Shown here in pieces: positions 7,237 to 16,942 of a DNA stretch of 64,000 bases (position 1 is the stretch's first letter; each line of letters starts with the position of its first letter). The stretch lies in the NCBI RefSeq assembly GCF_964059175.1, contig NZ_OZ060418.1:124001-188000 (forward strand), given 5' to 3'. The DNA comes from Buchnera aphidicola (Brachycaudus tragopogonis). GTDB taxonomy: Bacteria; Pseudomonadota; Gammaproteobacteria; Enterobacterales; Enterobacteriaceae. The translations under genes and the position numbers were made by a program. The notes beneath the pieces are model-generated. The model did no database searches and was not told where the DNA came from. It worked only from the letters and a program-made list of their open reading frames with translations.

Positions 7237-9165
7237 ATGCCTCTAATAAGATTTTGTGATGGAAGTCAACAGGTGTACGAGCATTCTGTTCCATTGATAG
7301 AGATTATTAAACGTAAAAAACCTAGTATTATAAAATCTATTATTGCAATTTCTGTTGATAATCGTTTTTCAAATTTAAATACTTTAATCACCAAAGATTC
7401 TACTATAAAATTTATTAGTAGAAAAGATAATCAAGCATTAAACGTTATTCGATATTCTTGTGCACAACTTTTAAGTTATGCTATAAAAAATATATGGCCT
7501 CTTGCTCAAATTGCTGAAAGTAATATTTCAGGAAATGGATTTTATTGTGATTTAGATGCAGAAGAAAATATTTTAAAAAAAGATCTTTTATTATTAGAAA
7601 ATAAGATGAATCAATTTATACAAAAAGAATATTATATTTTTAATAAAATAGTTTCTTTTTCTCAAGCACTTGAAATTTTTGAAAAATGTTCTGAAAAATA
7701 TAAAATATCTTTAATTCATAAAATTTTTAGTCAAAAAAATAATGTTTCTTTATATTATCATGAAAATTATGTAGATATTGATATAGGAATGCAAGCTTTT
7801 AATATAAAATTTTGTAAATATTTTAAATTACAAAAAATTGGAGGAGTTTATTGGCAAGGTAATAAAAAAAATAAGATGCTACAGCGTGTTTATGGTACTG
7901 CTTGGTCTAATAAAATAGAATTAGAAAAACATTTAAATTATTTAAATGAATTAGAAAAAAGAGATCATAGAAAGATTGGAAAAATTCTTGAATTATATCA
8001 TATGCAAGAAGAATCTCCAGGTATGATTTTTTGGCATCACAATGGTTGGATTTTATTTAATGAATTAGAAAATTTTGTTCGAGAAAAATTAAACGAATAT
8101 AAATATAAAGAAGTTAAAACACCATTATTAATAGATAAATTAATATGGAGAGAAAGTGGGCATTGGGACAATTATAAAAATGCAATTTTTACAACATTAT
8201 CAGAACATCGAGAATATTGTATCAAACCTATGAATTGTCCTGGACACGTTCAGATTTTTAACAATAAATTAAAATCTTATCGAGATTTACCTATTCGTAT
8301 GGCAGAATTTGGAAGTTGTCATCGTAATGAACCATCAGGTGCTTTACACGGTCTTATGAGAGTACGAAATTTTACTCAAGATGATGCTCATATATTTTGT
8401 ACTCCCGAACAAGTACGTCCTGAAATTAATAATTGTATTAAAATGATATATGATATGTATAGTATATTTAATTTTAAAAAAATATTAGTTAAACTTTCCA
8501 CTCGTCCAGAAAAACGTATTGGATCTGACTCTATGTGGGATAAATCAGAAAAAGATTTGTCTGATATGCTAATAGAAAATCATTTATCATTTGAATATCA
8601 ATTAGGTGAAGGTGCATTTTATGGACCTAAAATTGAGTTTATTTTACAAGATTCTTTAGATAGAAACTGGCAATGTGGGACTATTCAACTTGATTTTTAT
8701 TTACCGTTACGTTTAAAATCATTTTATATTGATGAAAATAACGAACGTAAAGTGCCTATCATTATTCATCGAGCTATATTAGGTTCAATAGAGCGTTTTA
8801 TTGGTATATTAATTGAAGAATCTTCAGGTAATTTACCAACATGGTTGTCTCCAATACAAGTAGTAATTATTAGTATTTCTGATAATAGTACAAATTATGT
8901 AAAACAATTATTTAAAAAAATTTCTGATGCTAATATTCGTGTAGAATCTGATTTAAGAAATGAAAAAATAGGTTTTAAAGTTCGGACACATATATTACGT
9001 CGAATTCCATACATATTAATTTGTGGTACACAAGAAATACAATCTAACAAAATTTCTGTTAGAAGTAGAAATGGTCATAATTTTGGAATGATTGACATTG
9101 ATATTTTTATTAAAAAGTTACAAAAAGAAATTGTCGAGCGTAACTTTTATCAAATGGAGGAATAA
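7237..9165 (+). CDS. thrS: Threonyl-tRNA synthetase, editing site degenerate
   Basis: Class II synthetase with 642 residues and numbering identical to E. coli. The order is TGS domain (1-60), editing domain (about 65-225), catalytic domain (about 245-535) and anticodon-binding domain (about 540-642). Catalytic motifs and zinc ligands are intact in KPMNCPGHVQIF, RMAEFGSCHRNEPSG and DFYLPLRL. The editing site has lost its residues: H73 is Y, H77 is Q, C182 is D and H186 is Q, while K156 and D180 remain. It should charge threonine but should not clear Ser-tRNA-Thr. It is the first gene of thrS-infC-rpmI-rplT; the infC Shine-Dalgarno lies inside its last codons. Confidence 0.97.
   Translation: MPLIRFCDGSQQVYEHSVPLIEIIKRKKPSIIKSIIAISVDNRFSNLNTLITKDSTIKFISRKDNQALNVIRYSCAQLLSYAIKNIWPLAQIAESNISGNGFYCDLDAEENILKKDLLLLENKMNQFIQKEYYIFNKIVSFSQALEIFEKCSEKYKISLIHKIFSQKNNVSLYYHENYVDIDIGMQAFNIKFCKYFKLQKIGGVYWQGNKKNKMLQRVYGTAWSNKIELEKHLNYLNELEKRDHRKIGKILELYHMQEESPGMIFWHHNGWILFNELENFVREKLNEYKYKEVKTPLLIDKLIWRESGHWDNYKNAIFTTLSEHREYCIKPMNCPGHVQIFNNKLKSYRDLPIRMAEFGSCHRNEPSGALHGLMRVRNFTQDDAHIFCTPEQVRPEINNCIKMIYDMYSIFNFKKILVKLSTRPEKRIGSDSMWDKSEKDLSDMLIENHLSFEYQLGEGAFYGPKIEFILQDSLDRNWQCGTIQLDFYLPLRLKSFYIDENNERKVPIIIHRAILGSIERFIGILIEESSGNLPTWLSPIQVVIISISDNSTNYVKQLFKKISDANIRVESDLRNEKIGFKVRTHILRRIPYILICGTQEIQSNKISVRSRNGHNFGMIDIDIFIKKLQKEIVERNFYQMEE
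9156..9160 (+). promoter_or_regulatory. Strong Shine-Dalgarno for the AUU start of infC
   Basis: GGAGG sits within the end of thrS, 8 bases before the ATT at 9169. A strong site paired with a rare start codon matches the IF3 autoregulation arrangement of E. coli. Confidence 0.8.
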
Positions 9166-9168
9166 AGT

Positions 9169-9708
9169 ATTAAAGGTGGAAAACGAATTCAATTAACACG
9201 TCCTAATCGAATTAATGGCGAAATACGAGCTGTTAAAGTTCGTCTCACAGACGTTGAAGGTAATCAGATTGGTATAGTTCATTTAAGAGAAGCTTTAGAA
9301 AAATCTGAAGAATTAGGGTTAGATTTAGTAGAAATAAGTCCTAATGCTGAACCTCCAGTTTGTCGTATTATGGATTATGGAAAATTTCTTTATGAAAAAA
9401 GTAAATCTTCTAAAGAGCAGAAAAAAAAACAAAAAGTGATTCAGATAAAAGAAATAAAATTTCGGCCTGGAACAGACGAAGGCGATTATCAAGTTAAATT
9501 ACGTAATTTAATACGATTTTTAGAAGACGGTGACAAAGCAAAAATCACTTTGCGATTTCGTGGTCGCGAAATGGCGCATCAAAAAATAGGTGTAGATGTT
9601 TTAAATCGAGTAAAAAATGATTTAATTGACTTGGCAGTTGTTGAATCATTTCCATCTAAAATTGAAGGTCGTCAAATGATTATGATTTTAGCACCAAAGA
9701 AAAAATAG
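9169..9708 (+). CDS. infC: Translation initiation factor IF-3 (AUU start)
   Basis: IF3 binds the 30S subunit and checks the start codon; 179 residues (E. coli 180). From the ATT at 9169 the translation reads [17 protein letters not shown], which aligns directly with the E. coli N-terminus. No ATG, GTG or TTG start precedes the conserved block; the first in-frame ATG (9370) would delete a third of the protein. The linker [20 protein letters not shown] and the C-domain [11 protein letters not shown] are nearly unchanged from E. coli. The AUU start is the classical basis of IF3 autorepression, so that control has probably survived. It begins 3 bases after the thrS stop. Confidence 0.96.
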   Translation: MKGGKRIQLTRPNRINGEIRAVKVRLTDVEGNQIGIVHLREALEKSEELGLDLVEISPNAEPPVCRIMDYGKFLYEKSKSSKEQKKKQKVIQIKEIKFRPGTDEGDYQVKLRNLIRFLEDGDKAKITLRFRGREMAHQKIGVDVLNRVKNDLIDLAVVESFPSKIEGRQMIMILAPKKK

Positions 9709-9800
9709 TAATTTTTGACTAGATGTTTTAAATATAAATATATGATTTATTTTCAATAATTTCTTATATTTTTCTTTTTATAATTTAAATGAAATATTTT

Positions 9801-9998
9801 ATGCTAAAAATTAAAACTTTAAAAAGTGCAGCTAAACGTTTTAAAAAAACTGCATCTGGTAAATTTAAGCGTAAACAAGCAAATTTACGTCATATTTTAA
9901 CTAAAAAAACAACAAGTAAAAAACGTCATCTTCGTCCTAAGATTTTAGTATCGACAGGAGATATAGATAGAGTTAAATCTTTTTTACCGTATGCGTAA
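9801..9998 (+). CDS. rpmI: 50S ribosomal protein L35
   Basis: 65 residues, identical in length to E. coli L35. [15 protein letters not shown] and [18 protein letters not shown] are typical. The start was set at 9801 (MLKIKTL) because it lines up with E. coli MPKIKT; an in-frame ATG at 9789 would add four residues. No strong Shine-Dalgarno is visible before it. In E. coli, rpmI is translationally repressed by L20 through a leader pseudoknot. The 92-base infC-rpmI gap here is too AT-rich for me to judge whether that fold persists. Confidence 0.96.
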   Translation: MLKIKTLKSAAKRFKKTASGKFKRKQANLRHILTKKTTSKKRHLRPKILVSTGDIDRVKSFLPYA

Positions 9999-10036
9999 AT
10001 TCATTTTATTAAGATTTTACGAACAGGAGAGCATCA

Positions 10037-10393
10037 ATGGCTCGTGTAAAACGTGGTGTAGTCGCTCATGCTCGTCACAAAAAAATTTTAAAACAAGCAA
10101 AAGGTTATTATGGAGCGCGTTCTCGTATTTATAGAGTTGCGTATCAAGCAGTAATTAAAGCTGGTCAGTATGCTTATCGTGATAGACGTCAAAGAAAAAG
10201 ACAATTCCGACAGTTATGGATTTCACGTATAAATGCTGCAGTTCGTCAAAGTCAAATGTCTTATAGTAATTTTATGTTTGGTTTAAAAAAAGCTTCAATT
10301 AACATTGATCGAAAAGTATTATCTGACATTGCTATATTTGATATATTTTCATTTAATGCATTAATTGAAAAGGCAAAGGAAGCTTTATTATAA
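10037..10393 (+). CDS. rplT: 50S ribosomal protein L20
   Basis: 118 residues, the same as E. coli. [18 protein letters not shown] and [16 protein letters not shown] show the long basic N-terminal arm that nucleates 50S assembly on 23S rRNA. AGGAGAG lies 7 bases before the ATG, an excellent ribosome site. It is the last gene of the thrS-infC-rpmI-rplT set and is followed by a hairpin at 10416. Confidence 0.98.
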   Translation: MARVKRGVVAHARHKKILKQAKGYYGARSRIYRVAYQAVIKAGQYAYRDRRQRKRQFRQLWISRINAAVRQSQMSYSNFMFGLKKASINIDRKVLSDIAIFDIFSFNALIEKAKEALL

Positions 10394-10415
10394 ATAATGT
10401 ATTTTAATGATATTA

Positions 10416-10442
10416 AGAGGAGGAATTAGAATTTCCTCCTTT
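10416..10442 (+). terminator. Terminator-like hairpin after rplT
   Basis: AAAGGAGGAA-type arm (10416-10425, read AGAGGAGGAA) pairs with TTCCTCCTTT... (10433-10442), giving about 10 bp with one G-T pair and a 7-base loop. A CTATTATT stretch follows instead of a clean T run. Confidence 0.6.
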
Positions 10443-10529
10443 CTATTATTAATAATTATTAAAATAAATATTTTATAGTTTTACAAATTACTTAATGCAT
10501 TTTATTTTAACCATATATTTTTAAAAAAT

Positions 10530-10554
10530 GAGCTTCCTTTATGGGAGCTTTTTT
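10530..10554 (+). terminator. Intrinsic terminator or attenuator before pheS
   Basis: AGCTTCC (10531-10537) pairs with GGGAGCT (10543-10549) around a 5-base loop and runs into six Ts (10549-10554). It lies 47 bases before the pheS ATG, which is where E. coli has the pheM-dependent attenuator. A tiny frame at 10495-10524 ending just before it reads MHFILTIYF (two Phe) but has no Shine-Dalgarno. It may simply end rplT transcripts. Confidence 0.65.
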
Positions 10555-10601
10555 AGTATTTTAAATATATAATTAAAAAATAAATTATATAAGAACATAA
10601 A

Positions 10602-11591
10602 ATGTTAAATTTAAACAAATTATTTAGTACTATTACAACAGATATAAACAATACTAATACGTCTAATCAATTAAATGCAATTCGTATTAAGTATTTAGGT
10701 AAAAAAGGAATTTTAAACTCTTATATAAGAAACATAAAATATTTTTCTTTTGAAGAAAAAAAAAAATACAGTATGATGATTAATCATATAAAAAAAAACA
10801 TTATTAGTGAAATTAATAAAAAAGATAAAGAATTAAATTTAATCATGTTAAATCAACGCATTCAAAAAGAAAAAATTGATATTTCTCTTCCTGGACGTCG
10901 TGTGCATCAGGGTTCTTTACATCCTATTACACATACTATTAATTCTGTTAATAATTTTTTTTTAAAGCTAGGTTTCCAAGCAATAAATAGTCCTGAAATA
11001 GAAGATGAATATCATAATTTTGATGCTTTAAATATTCCTAAAAATCATCCAGCACGTGATACTCATGATACTTTTTGGCTTGATAGCAATCGTTTATTAA
11101 GAACTCAAACTTCAAGTATGCAAATTAGAATTATGAAAAAAGAAAAGCCTCCAATTAGATTTATTTTTCCTGGAAAAGTTTATCGTAATGATTATGATGT
11201 TACACATACACCTATGTTTCATCAAATTGAAGGTTTAATAGTTGATAAAAATATTAACTTTTCACATTTAAAATGGATTATATATAATTTTTTATATGAT
11301 TTTTTTGGTAAAAAAATTGTTATTAAATTTCGTCCATCATATTTTCCTTTTACTGTACCTTCTGCAGAAGTAGATATTATTAATGATGATGGAAAATCAT
11401 TAGAAATATTAGGATGTGGAATGGTGCATCCTCAAGTTTTAAAAAACGTAAATATTGATTCTAGTTTATATTCTGCTTGTGCTTTTGGAATAGGTATTGA
11501 AAGAATTACTATGTTGCGTTATGGAGTTTCTGATCTTCGATCTTTTTTTGAAAATGATATAAGATTTTTAAAACAATTTAAATATAATTAG
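10602..11591 (+). CDS. pheS: Phenylalanyl-tRNA synthetase alpha subunit
   Basis: Catalytic subunit of the alpha2-beta2 enzyme; 329 residues (E. coli 327). It has an N-terminal coiled coil (1-85), then the class II core: RTQTSSMQIR, GKVYRNDYDVTHTPMFHQ and the motif 3 block FGIGIERITMLRYGVSDLRSFF in its usual place. Two pocket motifs differ from the common bacterial forms: FPFTEPS is FPFTVPS (V252), and GFAFG is ACAFG (A292, C293), while A294 is kept. pheT starts 12 bases after the stop. A terminator hairpin lies upstream. Confidence 0.97.
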   Translation: MLNLNKLFSTITTDINNTNTSNQLNAIRIKYLGKKGILNSYIRNIKYFSFEEKKKYSMMINHIKKNIISEINKKDKELNLIMLNQRIQKEKIDISLPGRRVHQGSLHPITHTINSVNNFFLKLGFQAINSPEIEDEYHNFDALNIPKNHPARDTHDTFWLDSNRLLRTQTSSMQIRIMKKEKPPIRFIFPGKVYRNDYDVTHTPMFHQIEGLIVDKNINFSHLKWIIYNFLYDFFGKKIVIKFRPSYFPFTVPSAEVDIINDDGKSLEILGCGMVHPQVLKNVNIDSSLYSACAFGIGIERITMLRYGVSDLRSFFENDIRFLKQFKYN

Positions 11592-11603
11592 TGAGAAGAT
11601 CAA

Positions 11604-14003
11604 ATGAAATTTAGTGAAAAGTGGTTGCTTGAATGGATAAATCCAAAAGTAGATCGTAGTGTTTTATATGATCAAATTTCCAGTTCAGGTATAGAAGTAG
11701 AATCTATAGAAAAATTCCAACCTATATTTAGTGGTGTGGTGGTTGGTCAAATTGTACAATGTATTCTTCATCCTAAATTTAATAATTTAAAAATATTAAA
11801 AGTAGATATCGGTAATGAAAAATTATTAAATATTATATGTGGAGCATCTAACTGTCGTAATAATATTAAAGTTGCACTTGCTCTTGTTGGAGCGATTTTA
11901 CCTCAAAATATTAAAATTGATCGAAAATTTTTTAAAGGAGAATTCTCAGAAGGAATGCTATGTTCTTTTTTTGAATTAGGTTTATTTGACAGTGTTAAAA
12001 GTAATAGAATTATTGAATTTTCTAAAGAAGTACCTTTAGGTGTTGATGTGAATGATTATTTAATATTAAAAGACAATATTGTTCAAGTATCTGTTACCTC
12101 AAATCGTCCAGATGGTTTAAGTATTTTAGGAATAGCACGTAATATTGCAGCTATAAATAACTTAAAAATAGCGCCTTTAAAAAATAAATTAATTTCTATA
12201 GATACACAAAAAAAGATTGATATTGATATTAAAAACAAAAAAATATCTATTGATTATATTGGAAGAATTATTCAAAATGTTAATGTAAATATTGATACTC
12301 CTTTTTGGATGAAAAAAAAATTATTTCTATCTAATAGTTTATCTGAAAATATTATTACAAATATTATACATTATGTATTGATTGAGCTTGGACAACCATT
12401 AAATGCATTAGATGCAGATGACATTAATGATCGTATTATTATAAGAATGGCAGATAATCAAGAAAAAATAATTTTAAAAGATAACATTCAAGTAAATTTA
12501 AATGAAGAAATATTAGTTTTTTCTGATAAATATAAAATATTGTCTATTCCTGGTAATATAAATTCTTATAGTTCGGAAATCAATAAAAATACTAAAAACA
12601 TATTTTTGAGTACATTTTTAATTGATAAAAAAATGATTATTAATATACTTAAGAAAATAAATTCTAACAAGGTATTAGAATATTACAGATATGGTATTGA
12701 TCCTTGCTTGCAAAATTATGCTGTTGAATATGCAACAGATTTAATTATAAAGATATGTGGTGGTAAACCCGGTCCTATTAGTAATAAAAAAAATAATGTT
12801 TCATTGTTATCGTCAATTAATAATTCAATACGATTACATCATGAGACATTGAATCAAATTACTGGTAAAATTATTCAAAAAGATTTTATTATGAATATTT
12901 TACATAATCTAGAATATAAATTAGTTTTTGAAAAAAAATATTGGGATGTGATTCCTCCTAGTTGGCGATTTGATATACTTATTGAAGAAGATGTAATAAG
13001 TGATATACTTAGAATATATGGTTATAACAATATTTCCTTAAGTCCTTTACAAGGATCAATAAATTTTACTAAAAAAAGTGAATTAACTAATTTGTTTTTA
13101 GATAAATCTGCTATTATATTAATTAATAAAGGTTATTATGAAGTTATAACTTATGGATTTGTTGATCCAATCATACAAGATATCATGTTTCCAAATAATA
13201 AAAAAATATTATTATCTAATCCTATTTCTCAAGATATGTCATGTATGCGCTCATCATTATGGCCTGGTTTACTTAAAACCGTTTCTTACAATAAAAATCG
13301 TCAACAAAAGAACGTTCGTTTTTTTGAAAGAGGTCTTTGTTTTTCAGTTGATAAAAAATCTAATCTTGGAGTTCAACAAAAGATGTTTTTATCAGGAGTA
13401 ATTAGCGGTGATTATATTAAAGAAAATTGGTATTCTCATGAAATAAGAAAAGTAGATTTTTATGATTTAAAAGGTGACTTAGAATCTGTATTAGAACAAA
13501 TATGTGGATTAGAAGACATAGATTTTAGACCTTCAAAGATTCATGGGCTACATCCAGAACAAAGTGCATCTATATATTTTAAGAATAATTTTATTGGTAG
13601 CATTGGTGCTGTAGACCCAAGATTAGAAAAGGAGTTAAACGTAAATAGTGCGACATTTTTATTCGAAATATTATTAAATCATTTTTCATATGTTAAGCCA
13701 TCAAAAATTCAAGAAGTTTCAAAATTTCCTTCTATTAGAAGAGATATTGCAATATTAATATCAGACGATATTGCGGTATCTGATATTATTAATGCATGTA
13801 AAAAATTTTTTGTTAAAACAGTAGTAGAGATTAATATTTTTGATCTATATTCTTGTGAAGAATTTTTTAATAAAAAAAGTTTAGGTATTAGTTTTGTTTT
13901 TCAAAATAGAAAAAGAACTTTACAAGAAAATGAAATTAATTTAATGATGAATGATTGCATAGGAGCATTAAAGAAAATATTTCAAGTTATTTTAAGGAAA
14001 TAA
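11604..14003 (+). CDS. pheT: Phenylalanyl-tRNA synthetase beta subunit, editing site degenerate
   Basis: 799 residues (E. coli 795). It has an N-terminal tRNA-binding EMAP-like domain (about 40-150), a B3/B4 editing region (about 210-390), a B5 DNA-binding-like domain, a catalytic-like core and a C-terminal anticodon-binding domain (about 705-799, [12 protein letters not shown]). The editing pocket is eroded. The E. coli HAFD histidine (H265) is N267. The GGIFGG loop reads PGNINS (316-321). The LLECA glutamate (E334) is S336. The HTDAS block is lost (about 353-360). Aminoacylation regions remain well conserved. ihfA begins 4 bases after the stop, as in the E. coli operon. Confidence 0.97.
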   Translation: MKFSEKWLLEWINPKVDRSVLYDQISSSGIEVESIEKFQPIFSGVVVGQIVQCILHPKFNNLKILKVDIGNEKLLNIICGASNCRNNIKVALALVGAILPQNIKIDRKFFKGEFSEGMLCSFFELGLFDSVKSNRIIEFSKEVPLGVDVNDYLILKDNIVQVSVTSNRPDGLSILGIARNIAAINNLKIAPLKNKLISIDTQKKIDIDIKNKKISIDYIGRIIQNVNVNIDTPFWMKKKLFLSNSLSENIITNIIHYVLIELGQPLNALDADDINDRIIIRMADNQEKIILKDNIQVNLNEEILVFSDKYKILSIPGNINSYSSEINKNTKNIFLSTFLIDKKMIINILKKINSNKVLEYYRYGIDPCLQNYAVEYATDLIIKICGGKPGPISNKKNNVSLLSSINNSIRLHHETLNQITGKIIQKDFIMNILHNLEYKLVFEKKYWDVIPPSWRFDILIEEDVISDILRIYGYNNISLSPLQGSINFTKKSELTNLFLDKSAIILINKGYYEVITYGFVDPIIQDIMFPNNKKILLSNPISQDMSCMRSSLWPGLLKTVSYNKNRQQKNVRFFERGLCFSVDKKSNLGVQQKMFLSGVISGDYIKENWYSHEIRKVDFYDLKGDLESVLEQICGLEDIDFRPSKIHGLHPEQSASIYFKNNFIGSIGAVDPRLEKELNVNSATFLFEILLNHFSYVKPSKIQEVSKFPSIRRDIAILISDDIAVSDIINACKKFFVKTVVEINIFDLYSCEEFFNKKSLGISFVFQNRKRTLQENEINLMMNDCIGALKKIFQVILRK

Positions 14004-14007
14004 ATTT

Positions 14008-14310
14008 ATGGTGCTTACAAAAGCTGCAATTTCAGAAAATTTATTTGAAAAATTACAATTAACTAAAAAAGATTCAAAAAAATTTGTAGAATTTTTTTTT
14101 GAAGAAGTAAGAAAATCATTAGAAAAAGGAGAAAATGTTAAATTGTCTGGATTTGGAAATTTTGAATTAAAAGATAAAAAAGAACGTCCTGGCAGAAATC
14201 CCCGAACAGGAGAAGCTGTTCTTATAACAGCTAGACGAGTAGTCACTTTCAAAGCTGGTCAAAAATTAAAAAGTAGAATTAAGAGTTATTTGTCAAATAA
14301 AAAACAATAA
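14008..14310 (+). CDS. ihfA: Integration host factor alpha subunit
   Basis: DNA-bending nucleoid protein, 100 residues (E. coli 99), working as a heterodimer with Ihf[26 protein letters not shown] contains the beta-arm with the intercalating proline, shown here at [26 protein letters not shown] follows. It sits at the end of pheST as in E. coli and depends on pheST transcription plus possible internal promoters. HU is the alternative family member, but the operon position and N-terminus ([16 protein letters not shown]) fit IhfA. Confidence 0.96.
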   Translation: MVLTKAAISENLFEKLQLTKKDSKKFVEFFFEEVRKSLEKGENVKLSGFGNFELKDKKERPGRNPRTGEAVLITARRVVTFKAGQKLKSRIKSYLSNKKQ

Positions 14311-14363
14311 TATTTATTTTATGTTATAAAAATTTTTTTCTTTTTTTTGATAAGAAGTAAGAT

Positions 14364-15437
14364 ATGCAACTTTCTGATTTTTCTTTTGTTTTACCAAAAT
14401 CACTTATATCTTTTTACCCTTGTTTTGTTCGAAGTCAATGTCGTTTAATGATGATAAATGGACAAAATGGAAAAATATCTCACAAACGTTTTTCTGATAT
14501 TATTGATAAAATTGATTCTAATGATTTAATTATTTTAAACGATACTGAAGTTATCCCAGCTCGATTTTTTGGATATAACAAAAATGGTAGACAAATTGAA
14601 TTTTTAGTTGAACGAATAATAGATTTTAACAGAATTTTAGTAAAAATTAAAAATTCTAAAAATATTAATATTGGCAGTGAGATTTTTTTTGGAAAAAATC
14701 ACGAAATTAAAAGTTCTATAGTTAATTATAGAGATACTTTTTTTGAAATTTTATTCCATAGCAATATTACTTCCTCTATTGAAATTATTTATAAAATTGG
14801 ACATATTCCTCTACCTCCTTATATTAAAAGATTTGCATCTGAATTAGATTCAGAATTATATCAAACTGTATATAAAAAGAAAATAGGTTCTATTGCAGCT
14901 CCTACTGCTGGATTGCATTTTGATTTGCCGTTATTAGATTGTCTTTATAAAAAAGGAGTAGATATAGATTATGTAACATTACATATAGGTTCTGGAACTT
15001 TTGAACCTATTAGAACGTCTAATATTAAAGAGCATATTATGCATTCTGAATTAGTTGAAGTTTCTTCTGTGTTAATTGAAAAAATTCAATTATGTAAAAA
15101 AAAAGGTGGGCGTGTTATTGCAGTTGGGACTAGTACGCTTCGTGCTTTAGAGAGTGTATATCATTCTTCTCAATGGCATGATAAAAAAAATTTTACAGGT
15201 AATACTGATATTTTTATATATCCTGGTTATAAACATAATGTTGTCGATGCATTAATTACTAATTTTCATGTACCTGAATCTACTCTGATTATGTTAGTAT
15301 CTTCTTTTTTAGGATATAAAAATACTATGTATGCTTATGATGAAGCTATAAGAAACAAATATAATTTTTTTAGTTATGGTGATGCCATGTACATAACGTA
15401 TAACACGCATGCACCATATGAAAAAGTTATAAAGTAA
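14364..15437 (+). CDS. queA: S-adenosylmethionine:tRNA ribosyltransferase-isomerase
   Basis: Transfers and isomerises the ribosyl group of SAM onto preQ1-modified tRNA to make epoxyqueuosine; 357 residues (E. coli 356). The start [19 protein letters not shown] is canonical. Conserved blocks are [47 protein letters not shown] and [13 protein letters not shown]. Retention with tgt shows that queuosine modification of GUN anticodons is still selected. It is the first gene of queA-tgt-yajC. Confidence 0.97.
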   Translation: MQLSDFSFVLPKSLISFYPCFVRSQCRLMMINGQNGKISHKRFSDIIDKIDSNDLIILNDTEVIPARFFGYNKNGRQIEFLVERIIDFNRILVKIKNSKNINIGSEIFFGKNHEIKSSIVNYRDTFFEILFHSNITSSIEIIYKIGHIPLPPYIKRFASELDSELYQTVYKKKIGSIAAPTAGLHFDLPLLDCLYKKGVDIDYVTLHIGSGTFEPIRTSNIKEHIMHSELVEVSSVLIEKIQLCKKKGGRVIAVGTSTLRALESVYHSSQWHDKKNFTGNTDIFIYPGYKHNVVDALITNFHVPESTLIMLVSSFLGYKNTMYAYDEAIRNKYNFFSYGDAMYITYNTHAPYEKVIK

Positions 15438-15451
15438 TATTTGAAAAATAA

Positions 15452-16576
<1,125 letters not shown>

Positions 16577-16595
16577 AATATAAGGAAAATAATAT

Positions 16596-16928
16596 ATGAA
16601 TTTTTTTATTCAAAGCGCTCATGCTGCAGTAAATCAGTCATCAGAAGGCAATTCATATTCTCTTATATTCATGCTTGTAATATTTTTATTAATTTTTTAT
16701 TTTATGCTCTTTCGCCCTCAACAAAAGAAAGATAAAGAACATAAAAACCTTATGGATTCTCTAAGTCAAGGAGATGAAGTCATAACAACTAGCGGCTTAT
16801 TAGGAAGAATAAATAAAATCACAAAAAATGGATATATTGCACTTCAATTAAATGATAATACAGAAGTATTTATAAAAAAAGATTTTATAGCATCATCATT
16901 ACCAAAAGGTACTCTAAAATCTTTATAA
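16596..16928 (+). CDS. yajC: Sec translocon accessory protein YajC
   Basis: Small inner-membrane protein with one N-terminal transmembrane helix (about residues 21-39, YSLIFMLVIFLLIFYFMLF) and the conserved FRPQQKK cytoplasmic start; 110 residues, as in E. coli. DSLSQGDEVITTSGLLGRI is the family signature. In E. coli it is followed by secD and secF, with which it forms a complex. Here the next gene is glyS on the other strand, 14 bases away, so yajC is the last gene of its operon. Its remaining role is unclear; association with SecYEG/YidC is an inference. Confidence 0.95.
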   Translation: MNFFIQSAHAAVNQSSEGNSYSLIFMLVIFLLIFYFMLFRPQQKKDKEHKNLMDSLSQGDEVITTSGLLGRINKITKNGYIALQLNDNTEVFIKKDFIASSLPKGTLKSL

Positions 16929-16942
16929 TTATTTCTTTTTTT

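Noticed and set aside
13153-13401. Overlapping plus-strand frame of 82 codons within pheT
   Set aside because: It is a shadow of the conserved pheT frame without its own ribosome site or homology.
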